A DNA stretch of 64,000 nucleotides from Emticicia sp. C21 (GTDB taxonomy: Bacteria; Bacteroidota; Bacteroidia; Cytophagales; Spirosomataceae). Under the pieces are notes generated by a model, which searched no databases, was not told where the DNA came from, and was given only the letters and a program-made list of their open reading frames with translations. The position numbers were made by a program, and so were the translations under genes. The DNA is taken from positions 1 through 64,000 of the forward strand of contig NZ_QVMT01000012.1 in assembly GCF_003418935.1 (NCBI RefSeq), written 5' to 3'. Positions 1-9,196 of this stretch are shown piece by piece. The stretch's first letter is position 1; each line of letters starts with the position of its first letter.

Positions 1-1591
1 AAGTGCAGGAACTTATACAGTCACAGTTACTGATGCCAAAGGATGTACAGCAACGGCCACAGTAACTATTACCCAACCAAATGTACTAACAACAAGTATC
101 ACTAAAGTTGATGTAAGCTGTAACGGTGGGAACAATGGTAGTGCAACAGTAACTCCAAGTGGTGGGACATCGCCTTATACATACCAATGGTCATCAGGTG
201 GTGGCACAGCAGCAACCACTTCTAACCGAAGCGCAGGAACTTATACAGTAACAGTTACAGATGCCAAAGGTTGTACAGCCACAGCAACCGTAACCATCAC
301 TCAACCAAATGTCTTAACAGCGAGCATCACAAAGGTTGATGTCAATTGTAATGGAGGAAACAATGGTAGTGCAACAGTAACCCCAGTTGGCGGAACATCA
401 CCATACACTTATCAATGGTCATCAGGTGGAGGCACTTCTGCAACCACTTCTAGCCGAAGTGCAGGAACTTATACAGTCACAGTTACCGATGCTAAAGGAT
501 GTACAGCAACAGCCACGGTAACTATCACTCAACCAAATGTCTTAACAGCGAGCATCACAAAGGTTGATGTCAATTGTAATGGAGGAAACAATGGTAGTGC
601 AACAGTAACTCCAAATGGTGGTACATCACCATACACTTATCAATGGTCACCAGGTGGTGGCACAGCAGCAACAACTTCTAACCGAAGCGCAGGAACTTAT
701 ACAGTAACAGTTACAGATGCTAAAGGTTGTACAGCAACAGCAACCGTAACCATCACTCAGCCAGCAGCTTTAGTGGCAAGTGCAGGTTCAGATAGCCCTG
801 TTTGCAAGGGGCAGACTTTAAATCTAACAGCATCTGGAAGTATTAATTATTCGTGGTCAGGACCGAATTTATTTACTTCAACTATTCAAAACCCAAGTAT
901 TACTAATGTAACATCAGCGGCTAACGGTATCTATACTATTACGGTAACAAACGCACTCGGTTGTAGTGCTACGGCAACCATTAATGTAGTAATTTATGAC
1001 TTACCTACACCTCCAACCGTTACGGGAGCAAGCCGTTGTGGTGTAGGTTCGGTCACACTTACTGCTAATGGTTGCGTAGGAGGTACAATTGAGTGGTTTG
1101 ATGCCCAAACAGGTGGAAATCTGGTAGGAACTGGCATAACTTTTGCTACAAATCCGTTAACGCAAAGTACATTTTACTTTGCTTCGTGCTCCACAAATAA
1201 TTGTTCAAGCCCTTCCCGTACAGCGGGTTTAGCAAGAATCAACTCTGCCCCAAATGCTGAGCTTATTCCTGTAAACTCTACTTGTATTGTGGATAATCCA
1301 CAGAATAATGCCAAACTTTTGCTAAATAGATATAGAAATGATGACCAGTATTCTTATAATATCGGAGCATCATATAATAGTGCCATAGCCTCAGCTTTTG
1401 TAACCATACCGTCGGGGGGATTAGTACCAGCTTCTAATCTACCAAACCCAACAGAAAGTAGCCAAGCTTACACTGTTAGAGTAAAAAATGTTGATGGTTG
1501 TACCATCGATAGAACTGTTTTATTAACCAAACAATGTGAAGGGTGTCCGCAAAATTATTGTCCACCTGCCACAGTAACCAAAACAAAATAA
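1..1591 (+). CDS. SprB-repeat surface protein, 5'-truncated by window edge
   Basis: The reading frame is open from base 2 and ends in a stop at 1591, so the N-terminus lies outside the window. The first 250 or so residues are SprB-type repeats: units of 76 residues containing CNGGNNGSATVTP, GGTSPYTYQW, SAGTYTVTVTDAKGC and TATVTITQP. Three full units and a partial one are visible. Ig-like modules of the CHU_C-associated type follow (for example CKGQTLNLTASG and a WFDAQTGG segment). The last 110 residues form a module shared with the next gene and end in CPQNYCPPATVTKTK. SprB repeats occur in large secreted adhesins of gliding Bacteroidota; a role in adhesion is inferred. No standard T9SS C-terminal domain is visible. 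The gene is 50 bases upstream of a paralogue in the same direction, so an operon is likely. Confidence 0.8.
   Translation, partial: SAGTYTVTVTDAKGCTATATVTITQPNVLTTSITKVDVSCNGGNNGSATVTPSGGTSPYTYQWSSGGGTAATTSNRSAGTYTVTVTDAKGCTATATVTITQPNVLTASITKVDVNCNGGNNGSATVTPVGGTSPYTYQWSSGGGTSATTSSRSAGTYTVTVTDAKGCTATATVTITQPNVLTASITKVDVNCNGGNNGSATVTPNGGTSPYTYQWSPGGGTAATTSNRSAGTYTVTVTDAKGCTATATVTITQPAALVASAGSDSPVCKGQTLNLTASGSINYSWSGPNLFTSTIQNPSITNVTSAANGIYTITVTNALGCSATATINVVIYDLPTPPTVTGASRCGVGSVTLTANGCVGGTIEWFDAQTGGNLVGTGITFATNPLTQSTFYFASCSTNNCSSPSRTAGLARINSAPNAELIPVNSTCIVDNPQNNAKLLLNRYRNDDQYSYNIGASYNSAIASAFVTIPSGGLVPASNLPNPTESSQAYTVRVKNVDGCTIDRTVLLTKQCEGCPQNYCPPATVTKTK
5..760 (+). repeat. Tandem 228-bp coding repeats (SprB units)
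   Basis: Units begin at 5, 233, 461 and 689, exactly 228 bases (76 codons) apart, with very high nucleotide identity between units. The fourth unit is partial and diverges near 760. The high DNA identity suggests recent duplication or gene conversion, and the array probably extends left of the window. Confidence 0.9.
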
Positions 1592-1641
1592 GTACTCAAT
1601 TTAATTAAGCTTTACATATCCAAATTTTAACAGTTTGTCAA

Positions 1642-4368
1642 ATGGAAAACAAAGTACCCAAGATTATTTTACAATCTGGTTTTAGACGCACCCGTCCATG
1701 GGTATTGCTGTCGATTATAGGTGTCCTCCTATTATTTATAAACCAAAACGTCTTTGCCCAGACGCCTGTACCTTGTACTGGTCCTGATCAGATAATTTTT
1801 ACACTGGTAGGCGTTGACGCAACAAGTTCAACTGCTAATGACGCTAAAATCCGTATTTCAGGAGCGTTATCTGGCAATAACAAGGTTGGTTACTCGGTAG
1901 GGACTACCTATACCGGGCCTAACTTTGCGGCTGCAACCAAGATTTCAGATTTAACAAACAGTTATATTTCTGAAACCCTGCCTACTCCAACCAATCAGGC
2001 AGGTACGGATTATACCATCCGCGTTTATTCAGCAGATGGAAGCTGTTATACCGACAAAACCTTTAAATTGGAGTATGTAAACTTCAATGAAACTCCAAAA
2101 CAACCTGATATTTCAGTGGCTGTAACGCGTGATGGAGACGAATATGTAGCGCTTAACGGAACAGTTACCGTTACAGTCGCGGTTTCGAATACAGGGACTG
2201 CAACCGCTACCGGAGTGGTATACACAATAGGTATTCCACCAGGTTTTACCGCAGTAACTGGTACGACAGCTACAGGAACTTATAGCGGTACAACCTGGAC
2301 AATCGGAAATCTTCCGGCTGGTGGTCAGCCTGTTACATTAAAATTAACCGGTACAGTAAGTACAAGAGGTGTGAAATATGTAACAGCTAACTTGTCGGCT
2401 GAAATCGAACAGGATGTAGACTCAAGCCCTACCACCGACTATGCAGGTGAAGACGATCAGGGTAGTATCTGTATTTCTACACCATTCGATTATTGTTCAA
2501 ACGATGCATATACCGTCACATTACCGAATTATAAAGGAGTAAAATGGTTTAAGGATGGTGTTGAAATTATATTTGACCCACAAGGAAACAGCTCTATTAC
2601 AACTGTCAAGAGGAATACTACAGACAGTTCTTTAGTTATACTTGGCGTAGGTGTATATTCTTATACCAAGTTAGTCGGTCAGGGTGCTTGTTTAAGTGGA
2701 GATTGTTGCCCAGTTAAAGTTGAACCTGGTAAACCACCTGTATTGGTTGCCCTTACCAACCAAAGTATCTGTTTAGATGCTACTTTCATCGATGTAATTG
2801 CTCAGAATACAGAAACTGCTCCAAACAGCCCTTTCATTTACCAATGGTATAATAATAACGGAGCCAATAACGCTGATACCTTAGCTATTAACGGTCAGAC
2901 ATCTTTGACATTCACTGCTAAACCTACTGCAGTTGGTGTGTATAATTATAAGTTAAAGGCCTATGAGCAAGACCATAAAAATTGCGCGGCCGAAACAACC
3001 ATTACACTCACTATCAGAGACATTCCGGTTATATCAATTGCTCCTGTAAAGCCGGTTTGTGCTGAAGATACCATTAGTTTGAATATTGTAGGAACAGTTA
3101 CTGGAGATACTTATAGCTGGACAGGGCCACAAAATTTCGTCGCTTCTGTAGCTAATCCTGACAGATTAAATGCAACAACTGATTTTGCAGGAACTTATTC
3201 AGTAACGGTAAGCAATGTAGGTGCTTGTTCTGCAACAGCATCAGTAGCTGTAGTAGTTAATGAATTACCACCAGCACCAAAGGCAACAGACATAGAAGTC
3301 TGTGCCGGAGACACACCGGTTGAATTAAGTGCTGCGAAAGATCCGGCTAATCCGGGTAATACATTATTGTGGTATACAGTAGCATCGGGAGGCTCTGGAT
3401 CGCCTGTAGCACCGACACCTCCTGTGGCCACTGCAGGTATTTCAAGATATTACGTAAGCCAGACAGATGCTAACGGCTGTATATCTCATCGGGATACTTT
3501 AGTATTAACTATTAATGCTAAACCTGATGCGCCAAAAGCCAATCCTGTAACTTATTGCCAGTTTGCAAAAGCAGATTCATTGGTGGCGATAGCCGATGCA
3601 CAACACACAATTTATTGGTATGGTCAGAATGCAACAGGTGGGACGGCTAGTTTAGCAAGTCCGACTCCGAGTACGGATGTTGTCACAACGTTAACTTTCT
3701 ATGCCTCTCAAAAGGATGATCGCACTGGTTGCGAATCAAATCGTGCTCCTGCAGTTGTAAACATAAATACTACGCCTGGGGCACCTACTATCGAAGGAAT
3801 TACTTATTGCGAGGGTGATGCACCTAAGGACCTTGCCTTGCAGATTAAAGCTAAAGATAACGGGACTACCCTTGAATGGTATACTAGTGGCACACCATCA
3901 AATACGCCACCATCGGTTAATACCAGTGTAGCAGGATTAACTATGTTCTACGTTTCACAAAAAGTATCTGGAACGGGTTGCGAGTCGGGATGGGCAACAA
4001 TACCTGTAACGGTTAATCCTAAACCTGTTGCAACTGTAATTGCAGTAAATGCTCTTTGTGTGGGTTCTGTTTCACAAGACAACGCACAGTTAGTTCTGAC
4101 TAGATATCGTAACACTGATAAGGTTTCTTATATTATAGGTAGTACTTATAATGACCAAACGGCAACCGCTTTTGTAGAAGGATCAACTTTAACAGGTGGT
4201 GTGTTTGCAAGCAACTTGCCTAATCCAACTGGAGCTGATCAAGCTTATACAGTAAGAATCAAGAACTCTTTCGACTGTACAATTGACCGTATAGCTACCA
4301 TTACTCAGAAAAAATGTGATTGTCCTGGCGGTTATTGCGAACCGGCAACTGTTACAAAAACAAAATAG
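1642..4368 (+). CDS. Large exported DUF11 / Ig-like repeat surface protein
   Basis: The 908-residue product starts with a long signal peptide (basic n-region, hydrophobic stretch, cleavage near VFAQ at residue 40). Residues about 45-150 form a module ending in YTIRVYSADGSCYTDKT. Residues about 155-265 match DUF11 (PDISVAV...VSNTGTATATGV). A Cys-rich Ig-like part follows with YKGVKW and GDCCPVKV. Several CHU_C-type Ig modules then start near residues 473, 554, 637 and 721, each with a C-x-G/E-D start and a W-Y-(T/G) core. The last 110 residues repeat the module seen at the end of the upstream gene and finish in CPGGYCEPATVTKTK. There is no recognisable T9SS sorting domain. It lies 50 bases after the upstream paralogue. 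Most likely an extracellular or surface structural/adhesive protein; substrate unknown. Confidence 0.8.
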   Translation: MENKVPKIILQSGFRRTRPWVLLSIIGVLLLFINQNVFAQTPVPCTGPDQIIFTLVGVDATSSTANDAKIRISGALSGNNKVGYSVGTTYTGPNFAAATKISDLTNSYISETLPTPTNQAGTDYTIRVYSADGSCYTDKTFKLEYVNFNETPKQPDISVAVTRDGDEYVALNGTVTVTVAVSNTGTATATGVVYTIGIPPGFTAVTGTTATGTYSGTTWTIGNLPAGGQPVTLKLTGTVSTRGVKYVTANLSAEIEQDVDSSPTTDYAGEDDQGSICISTPFDYCSNDAYTVTLPNYKGVKWFKDGVEIIFDPQGNSSITTVKRNTTDSSLVILGVGVYSYTKLVGQGACLSGDCCPVKVEPGKPPVLVALTNQSICLDATFIDVIAQNTETAPNSPFIYQWYNNNGANNADTLAINGQTSLTFTAKPTAVGVYNYKLKAYEQDHKNCAAETTITLTIRDIPVISIAPVKPVCAEDTISLNIVGTVTGDTYSWTGPQNFVASVANPDRLNATTDFAGTYSVTVSNVGACSATASVAVVVNELPPAPKATDIEVCAGDTPVELSAAKDPANPGNTLLWYTVASGGSGSPVAPTPPVATAGISRYYVSQTDANGCISHRDTLVLTINAKPDAPKANPVTYCQFAKADSLVAIADAQHTIYWYGQNATGGTASLASPTPSTDVVTTLTFYASQKDDRTGCESNRAPAVVNINTTPGAPTIEGITYCEGDAPKDLALQIKAKDNGTTLEWYTSGTPSNTPPSVNTSVAGLTMFYVSQKVSGTGCESGWATIPVTVNPKPVATVIAVNALCVGSVSQDNAQLVLTRYRNTDKVSYIIGSTYNDQTATAFVEGSTLTGGVFASNLPNPTGADQAYTVRIKNSFDCTIDRIATITQKKCDCPGGYCEPATVTKTK

Positions 4369-4881
4369 TAACATAGCTTAAAATAAATAATTGGTTGAAT
4401 CCTGTAAGGCATAAGTCTTACAGGATTTAGCTGGTTATATCAACAGACTAGCCATATAAAGGCAATAAGTTTGTGTGATATATATTACGCTTTCGATATT
4501 TTAATGCCGTTGGAGTACGCCAAAAAAAGGCTGTTTCAGCCTATTGGTCGAAAAAATAGCATAAAAATATTAAATATATGTAAATTGGACACTAGCGATG
4601 AATTGAACCTAAATGGAGAAAAAGGGAATCAATAAAAGAAAACAATTCTTCTGAAATTTCTTTTTCTTGCAAATAAAAACTTAATTTATGGAGGCATATT
4701 AAGTTTTTGTTATACATCATCTGATGTTCCCGCCCATACCAGAATTTACAATGGCCTGGCTTATTGTAAAAATTTAAAGCTACGCATGTCCTTTTTATTT
4801 TGAGTGCTTTGTAAGATTTTAAAAATTTCAATATACTTTACTGACGTTGCTATCGAGTGATTTTTAGCTATTGAGATTACG
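4369..4881. other. Intergenic region, 513 bases
   Basis: Apart from the hairpin at 4399-4426, no gene is supported here. Short open frames on the minus strand (4592-4831, 4761-4988) have no family resemblance and one runs into the next gene in antisense. The region presumably holds the promoter of the gene at 4882, but no clear TAnnTTTG box was found. Confidence 0.5.
4399..4426 (+). terminator. Hairpin after surface-protein gene
   Basis: Perfect 10-base inverted repeat (ATCCTGTAAG and CTTACAGGAT) with an 8-base loop, 30 bases downstream of the stop of the 908-residue surface protein. There is only a short T-run after it, so efficiency is uncertain. Confidence 0.6.
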
Positions 4882-6885
4882 ATGAAAAACTTTTTAAGTT
4901 TGTCAAGGAGTAAGTTTTCCGGTCTTTTCAGGGCGGGATTTATTATATTGGCATTTATACTGTTAGGTTTCAATAAAGGAGATTCCAATGAATTGTTAAC
5001 TGGTTTCCGAAAAGTGGCCTTGCCTGATAAGTGTTATCCCCCTACATTCTCGGTTCGTAGTATTGATGTCACACAAGCCAATAGTAATGATGCCAGAATT
5101 ATAATTTCTAATATAGATAATGCAACCAGATATACTATTTCAGAAAACGGTGCCGCAGGAATAGACTATACTAAATCAATACTGATTTCGGGGAAGCGAG
5201 AAATAGAAATCAAGAACGTACCAAATCCAGCCACAATAAAAGCTTATACCATACGGGTTTATAATTCAGAAACCTGCTACGCCGACCAGACAATTGTTTT
5301 AGAACACGTAAACTTTGCTAACCTGACCGACTACAGCAAATTAGAACTGATTCAGGCAGTTGATATACATACGCCTCAACTGGATGAGGTGGTAACTTTC
5401 ACCACACTTATTGTTAACAAAGGGAATAAAACAGCCACGAATGTAGCTGTACAGAATATATTGAGTAATAGTTTGAAAGTTGTTTATTTCTACGCCGATA
5501 AGGGTATATTTGAATCAGCCGGTGGTTCGTGGGGGGTAGGAAATGTGAATGGTGGCGAAACCATCAAGTTAATTATCAAAGCGAAAGTAACCCAACCGGG
5601 TTTATCTTACTGCACATCCTATATTTGGCGGCAGAATGGGGTAGAAAAGGATTTGAAAAATCCAGTAGCTAATGCCGATGAAAGTGATTATGGTGTGAGT
5701 TGTGTGAGTGTACCAGTAGAATTGAAGAAGGACGAAACCTATCGGGTTACCTTGAAAAGATATAAAGGCGTAAAGTGGTATTATAAAAATACGGCCTCAG
5801 GGCTTTATGAAGAAATTACAAAAGATACTTCGCCCAATATTGCTATTATTAATAAAGATAGTTCCCTGAGTATTGCCAAAGGAGGGGAGTATACTTTTTC
5901 AAAAGCCTCGGGTACCTGCAATATTACCAGTTGTTGCCCTATTCTTGTGCAAGGCTGTACCGGCCCTAAAATCGTGGTCGATTCTATCTATTGCAACAAG
6001 AAAGTGGATAGTTACAGTATCAGAGTAAAATTAGAGGGCGACGATTGGGCACTCGTGCAACAAATCTATGCAGGAGTTACCAATATCGGAATGCCTACCG
6101 CTTACGATTATCTGAAACGCCTGAATAAATTACCGTTGCAATCTAGTGCCGGGTATGTAGTAGCACATAATAATGGCTTTTATACCATTGAGAATATACC
6201 GGCTTTTATGCCGAATGTTTCTTTGATAGCAACAGATATTACGGGTCAATGCAGTACTAGTAAGATAATTAACGCACCTAACTGCGAATTACCCGCCGTG
6301 CAGATTCCTCTGGTATTGAATCAGAATGAGACATTCTCGCCTGGCTCTGCAATGCCTGCCTTTAGTGTAACAAATGCAGCTAAAAATACCGAAGTGCTCT
6401 GGTATGATGATGAAAAAGCCGAAAGACCTATCTCAACAGGGCTGGAATTTACACCTAAAAGAGGAGGAACTTATTATGTAGCCGCCCGAGATAAAAAGAC
6501 CAAAGTAGTGAGCGAAAAGAGAGAGTTGACAATGACAGAGGTGCACGATACTGATGAAGAAATGTTTTCGACTAAGGTATGTAAGTGTGAAAGCGCCACA
6601 ATGAAAGCAGACGATGACTTCAGTAAAGTGACAGTTTCTGCTTTGTATCCAAATCCTGCTGATAAAGACGTAAATTTTGATTATAGTTTACCGGATAATA
6701 TTCCGTCAGCTAAATTAGTGGTTTTTAATTTGTCCGGAACAATTATCGGTACTTATACCATAGAAAATTCTGATACAAAAATAACAATACCTACTGCCGA
6801 CTGGACAGCTGGTACGTATGTTTACCAGATAGTGATTAATAATAAAAGGCTTGTAAGTAATAAGTTTATTGTTATACACAACTAA
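4882..6885 (+). CDS. T9SS-secreted DUF11 surface protein
   Basis: The 667-residue product starts with a signal-like hydrophobic segment at residues 15-31. It then follows the same order as the upstream paralogue: the shared module (about 45-150, ending AYTIRVYNSETCYADQT), DUF11 (about 150-255), and the YKGVKW Ig-like part ending ITSCCPILV. A CHU_C-type Ig module (about 470-555) contains VLWYDDEKAE. A CKCESATMK segment near residue 567 echoes the tails of the two upstream proteins. The C-terminus from about residue 585 is a T9SS type A sorting domain (LYPNPADKDV, AKLVVFNLSG, AGTYVYQI, final KFIVIHN). The protein is therefore expected to cross the outer membrane by T9SS and be released or anchored at the surface. 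It lacks the long Ig repeat stretch of its neighbour. Confidence 0.85.
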   Translation: MKNFLSLSRSKFSGLFRAGFIILAFILLGFNKGDSNELLTGFRKVALPDKCYPPTFSVRSIDVTQANSNDARIIISNIDNATRYTISENGAAGIDYTKSILISGKREIEIKNVPNPATIKAYTIRVYNSETCYADQTIVLEHVNFANLTDYSKLELIQAVDIHTPQLDEVVTFTTLIVNKGNKTATNVAVQNILSNSLKVVYFYADKGIFESAGGSWGVGNVNGGETIKLIIKAKVTQPGLSYCTSYIWRQNGVEKDLKNPVANADESDYGVSCVSVPVELKKDETYRVTLKRYKGVKWYYKNTASGLYEEITKDTSPNIAIINKDSSLSIAKGGEYTFSKASGTCNITSCCPILVQGCTGPKIVVDSIYCNKKVDSYSIRVKLEGDDWALVQQIYAGVTNIGMPTAYDYLKRLNKLPLQSSAGYVVAHNNGFYTIENIPAFMPNVSLIATDITGQCSTSKIINAPNCELPAVQIPLVLNQNETFSPGSAMPAFSVTNAAKNTEVLWYDDEKAERPISTGLEFTPKRGGTYYVAARDKKTKVVSEKRELTMTEVHDTDEEMFSTKVCKCESATMKADDDFSKVTVSALYPNPADKDVNFDYSLPDNIPSAKLVVFNLSGTIIGTYTIENSDTKITIPTADWTAGTYVYQIVINNKRLVSNKFIVIHN

Positions 6886-6966
6886 AAGACTTTTGACAAT
6901 TGTGTTTATTGTTTGAATCAGATTGAATCGACTTTTCCTCCGTTTACAATAGAGCATGTTTAAAAA

Positions 6967-8388
6967 TTACCTATCGCTTTTTACGGTTGTTTTAATTTTT
7001 GAATAGGGAGGCAAATCAATCCCTTGAACACTACTAAGAGGAGTTAAAGTTTTCCATGGATAGTTAAATATCAAATGATTGGCTACATTTTTTATCAGCC
7101 TTAATTGGAAACTAACGACTTTACCCTTATCTGACCATACCACATTATTCCCCTCAGCAGTGACTATTAATTTTTCTGACTTTGTTTTGCCATTTTCTTC
7201 CACTACTCGTATTACCTCAAATGATAGAAGTTGATTCATGGGTTCTGAGAACTCAATGACAAAAGTGGCAGTAGTATCAGAAATCGTTTGATTATCAAGA
7301 TTGCATGCTTGAATGAGAGGCTTACTTAAGGAAGTTTTTAGTAAGCCAAGTTGTCTGATAAATGTCGGATAAATATCCTTAATGGTTTGTCCGGACTTGC
7401 GATTATGATAAAGAGTAGTCAATTCTTTTGTAAATAATGCGCTTGCATAAAATCCACGGGTTTCGTTTTGGAGTGTCCAGTCAGTACTTACTTTGTTAGC
7501 TACTGAAGGGAAATATTGTTCTACAAAAATATCATATAGTCCCCAGGTCATGTACTCGTTAAATGTTGCCAGGCTATCTGTCTCATAGCCACTTCCTGCA
7601 TCCCATAATTTATTGTCGAAATTGGCTCTTACTAATAAACGATGCTTGTAGGTAAGCGGATTAACAAAGGCATGATCTAATTCTGTAAATAACATATGAG
7701 TACCCGAGGCAATTTCTTCCTGACTCGCTTCCTTCACGGTTTTGCCAGTTAACAGAAAACCAGGTAAAGTGATAAAGTCTGTATCAATTCCATTAACTTT
7801 TCGATGGCAATTCATTCTACCTACCAGAGGCGACATAACAATAGTATAAGAACCAGTAATAACTTGTTTACCTAACTCTTTTTCTAAAAACTGGCGCATT
7901 TCAGGGTAATGTTGAGAAACCAGATAGGCTTTCGCTAAATTCTGATAATAGGACAGATGAGCCTGGTAAAACTTCCTGAATTCTGATATTTTGGCAAAAT
8001 CTTCAATTAATGACAGATTTTCCTCAAAAGGATTAAATCCTTCATTGGTTACCATTGGAAACTTTCTAATGAGATGATTCGCATCATTAAATGAAAAAGC
8101 ATAGGAGTCAGTTCGGAAACTGAGATAGCTTTCCCATTTTTGTCTGGAATAGTTCACTTTTGTTAGTAAGGGATGATTACTGAATTGAGCAAAGTAAGCT
8201 CTTACTTCGGTATAGTATGCCGATTGTTGCGATACTTCCCATTGATCCGTTTTGCCATATTCAGTCAGCGCCAGAATAATATTGGCCAATTCATAAGTTT
8301 CAGATAATCTGATGGGTGAATCAGCTTGCCCTTTTAGGCAAAAAACATTCAAAAAGAGCATAAAAAAGAGGACTGATAATTTTTTCAT
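6967..8388 (-). CDS. DUF4932-like exported protein
   Basis: The 473-residue product has a signal peptide (MKKLSVLFFMLFLNVFCLKG). The middle contains LFTELDHAFVNPLTYK and the region around it resembles DUF4932, a Bacteroidota family whose members, as I recall, carry an HExxH-like metalloprotease signature at this point. Here the first His is replaced by Thr (TELDH), so the metal site may be altered or lost. The C-terminal 110 residues (after about 360) look like a separate beta-rich domain with an EFSEPMNQLLSFEV motif. That motif resembles the SbsA-type Ig-like pattern found in bacterial surface proteins. It is convergent with the surface-protein gene at 4882 and 61 bases downstream of the LytTR regulator gene on the same strand. 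Function unknown; peptidase activity is a guess from family membership. Confidence 0.6.
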   Translation of the reverse strand: MKKLSVLFFMLFLNVFCLKGQADSPIRLSETYELANIILALTEYGKTDQWEVSQQSAYYTEVRAYFAQFSNHPLLTKVNYSRQKWESYLSFRTDSYAFSFNDANHLIRKFPMVTNEGFNPFEENLSLIEDFAKISEFRKFYQAHLSYYQNLAKAYLVSQHYPEMRQFLEKELGKQVITGSYTIVMSPLVGRMNCHRKVNGIDTDFITLPGFLLTGKTVKEASQEEIASGTHMLFTELDHAFVNPLTYKHRLLVRANFDNKLWDAGSGYETDSLATFNEYMTWGLYDIFVEQYFPSVANKVSTDWTLQNETRGFYASALFTKELTTLYHNRKSGQTIKDIYPTFIRQLGLLKTSLSKPLIQACNLDNQTISDTTATFVIEFSEPMNQLLSFEVIRVVEENGKTKSEKLIVTAEGNNVVWSDKGKVVSFQLRLIKNVANHLIFNYPWKTLTPLSSVQGIDLPPYSKIKTTVKSDR

Positions 8389-8449
8389 CAGAGTATAATG
8401 TTTAAATGTATGTTAAAGGAGATTTCTGCTGCTAGAACAACAGCATTTG

Positions 8450-9196
8450 TTAAAGGCGTAGGGCTTTTTTGACGACCTCTCTTTTACCTCTCGAAATAGG
8501 CACCTGGGTACCATCTATGAGTAATAAGAAATCGCCATATTCTTTTTGCCAGCTTCTGATAAATGATTGGTTGACCAGATGTGATTGATGGCAACGCAAA
8601 AAGCCATAATCACTCAATAACTCATCATATTCATAAATGGGCTTACTAACCAATAGATTTGTTTTATCGTTTAAAAAGAACGTAGTATAATTGTTTGAGG
8701 ACTCGCAACGAATAATCTCATTGGTCTTCACAAGGCGGGTTTCCTGTGTTGTTGAGAGGGCAATCTGAAGTTCTTCTTTTCTTGATTGTGCTTCAATCCA
8801 TTGCATCAGATGTGCCACTTGTTTATTCTCAACTTTCAATTGCCGCTGTTTTTGTGCTCTGGCCACCGCAGCTTGTAATTCGATGATGTTTACCGGTTTG
8901 AGCAGGTAATCAATCGCCGAAAATCGCATAGCTTGAATAGCATATTGGTCATAGGCTGTTACAAAAATTACTTCAAAGTCATATTTGGTTAAACTGCTTA
9001 GCAATGAGAATCCATCCTGATCTGGCATCTGAATATCAAGAAAAAGTAAATCGGGTTGATGCATATATAAGGCCGCTTTTCCCTGTTCTGCCGACTGCGC
9101 TATGGAACATACTTCAATTTGAGGGCAATAGGTTTCCAATAAAGCCCTTAAATTGTTCAGATTATTCAACTCATCATCAATTAAAACCGCTTTCAT
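8450..9196 (-). CDS. LytTR-family response regulator
   Basis: The receiver domain (residues 1-120) contains the acidic pair IDDE, the phospho-acceptor in LLFLDIQMPD (D54 from this start) and the conserved LKPVN lysine. The LytTR DNA-binding domain occupies about 150-248 (RLVKTNEIIRCESSNNYTTF; FLRCHQSHLVNQSFI). Start choice: ATG at 9196 overlaps the kinase stop codon as ATGA, the usual arrangement for coupled translation, and gives the family-typical MKAVLIDDE; an ATG three codons upstream at 9205 is the alternative. It should be phosphorylated by the kinase encoded directly upstream and bind direct repeats at target promoters. Targets are not evident from sequence. Confidence 0.92.
   Translation of the reverse strand: MKAVLIDDELNNLNNLRALLETYCPQIEVCSIAQSAEQGKAALYMHQPDLLFLDIQMPDQDGFSLLSSLTKYDFEVIFVTAYDQYAIQAMRFSAIDYLLKPVNIIELQAAVARAQKQRQLKVENKQVAHLMQWIEAQSRKEELQIALSTTQETRLVKTNEIIRCESSNNYTTFFLNDKTNLLVSKPIYEYDELLSDYGFLRCHQSHLVNQSFIRSWQKEYGDFLLLIDGTQVPISRGKREVVKKALRL

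Noticed and set aside
5-760. Tandem repeats at the window start as a possible CRISPR array
   Set aside because: The 228-base units are in frame and encode SprB repeats; there are no short spacers.
4592-4988. Minus-strand open frames between the surface-protein genes
   Set aside because: Cys/Tyr/Lys-rich with no family signal or start signals, and one overlaps the start of the next gene in antisense.
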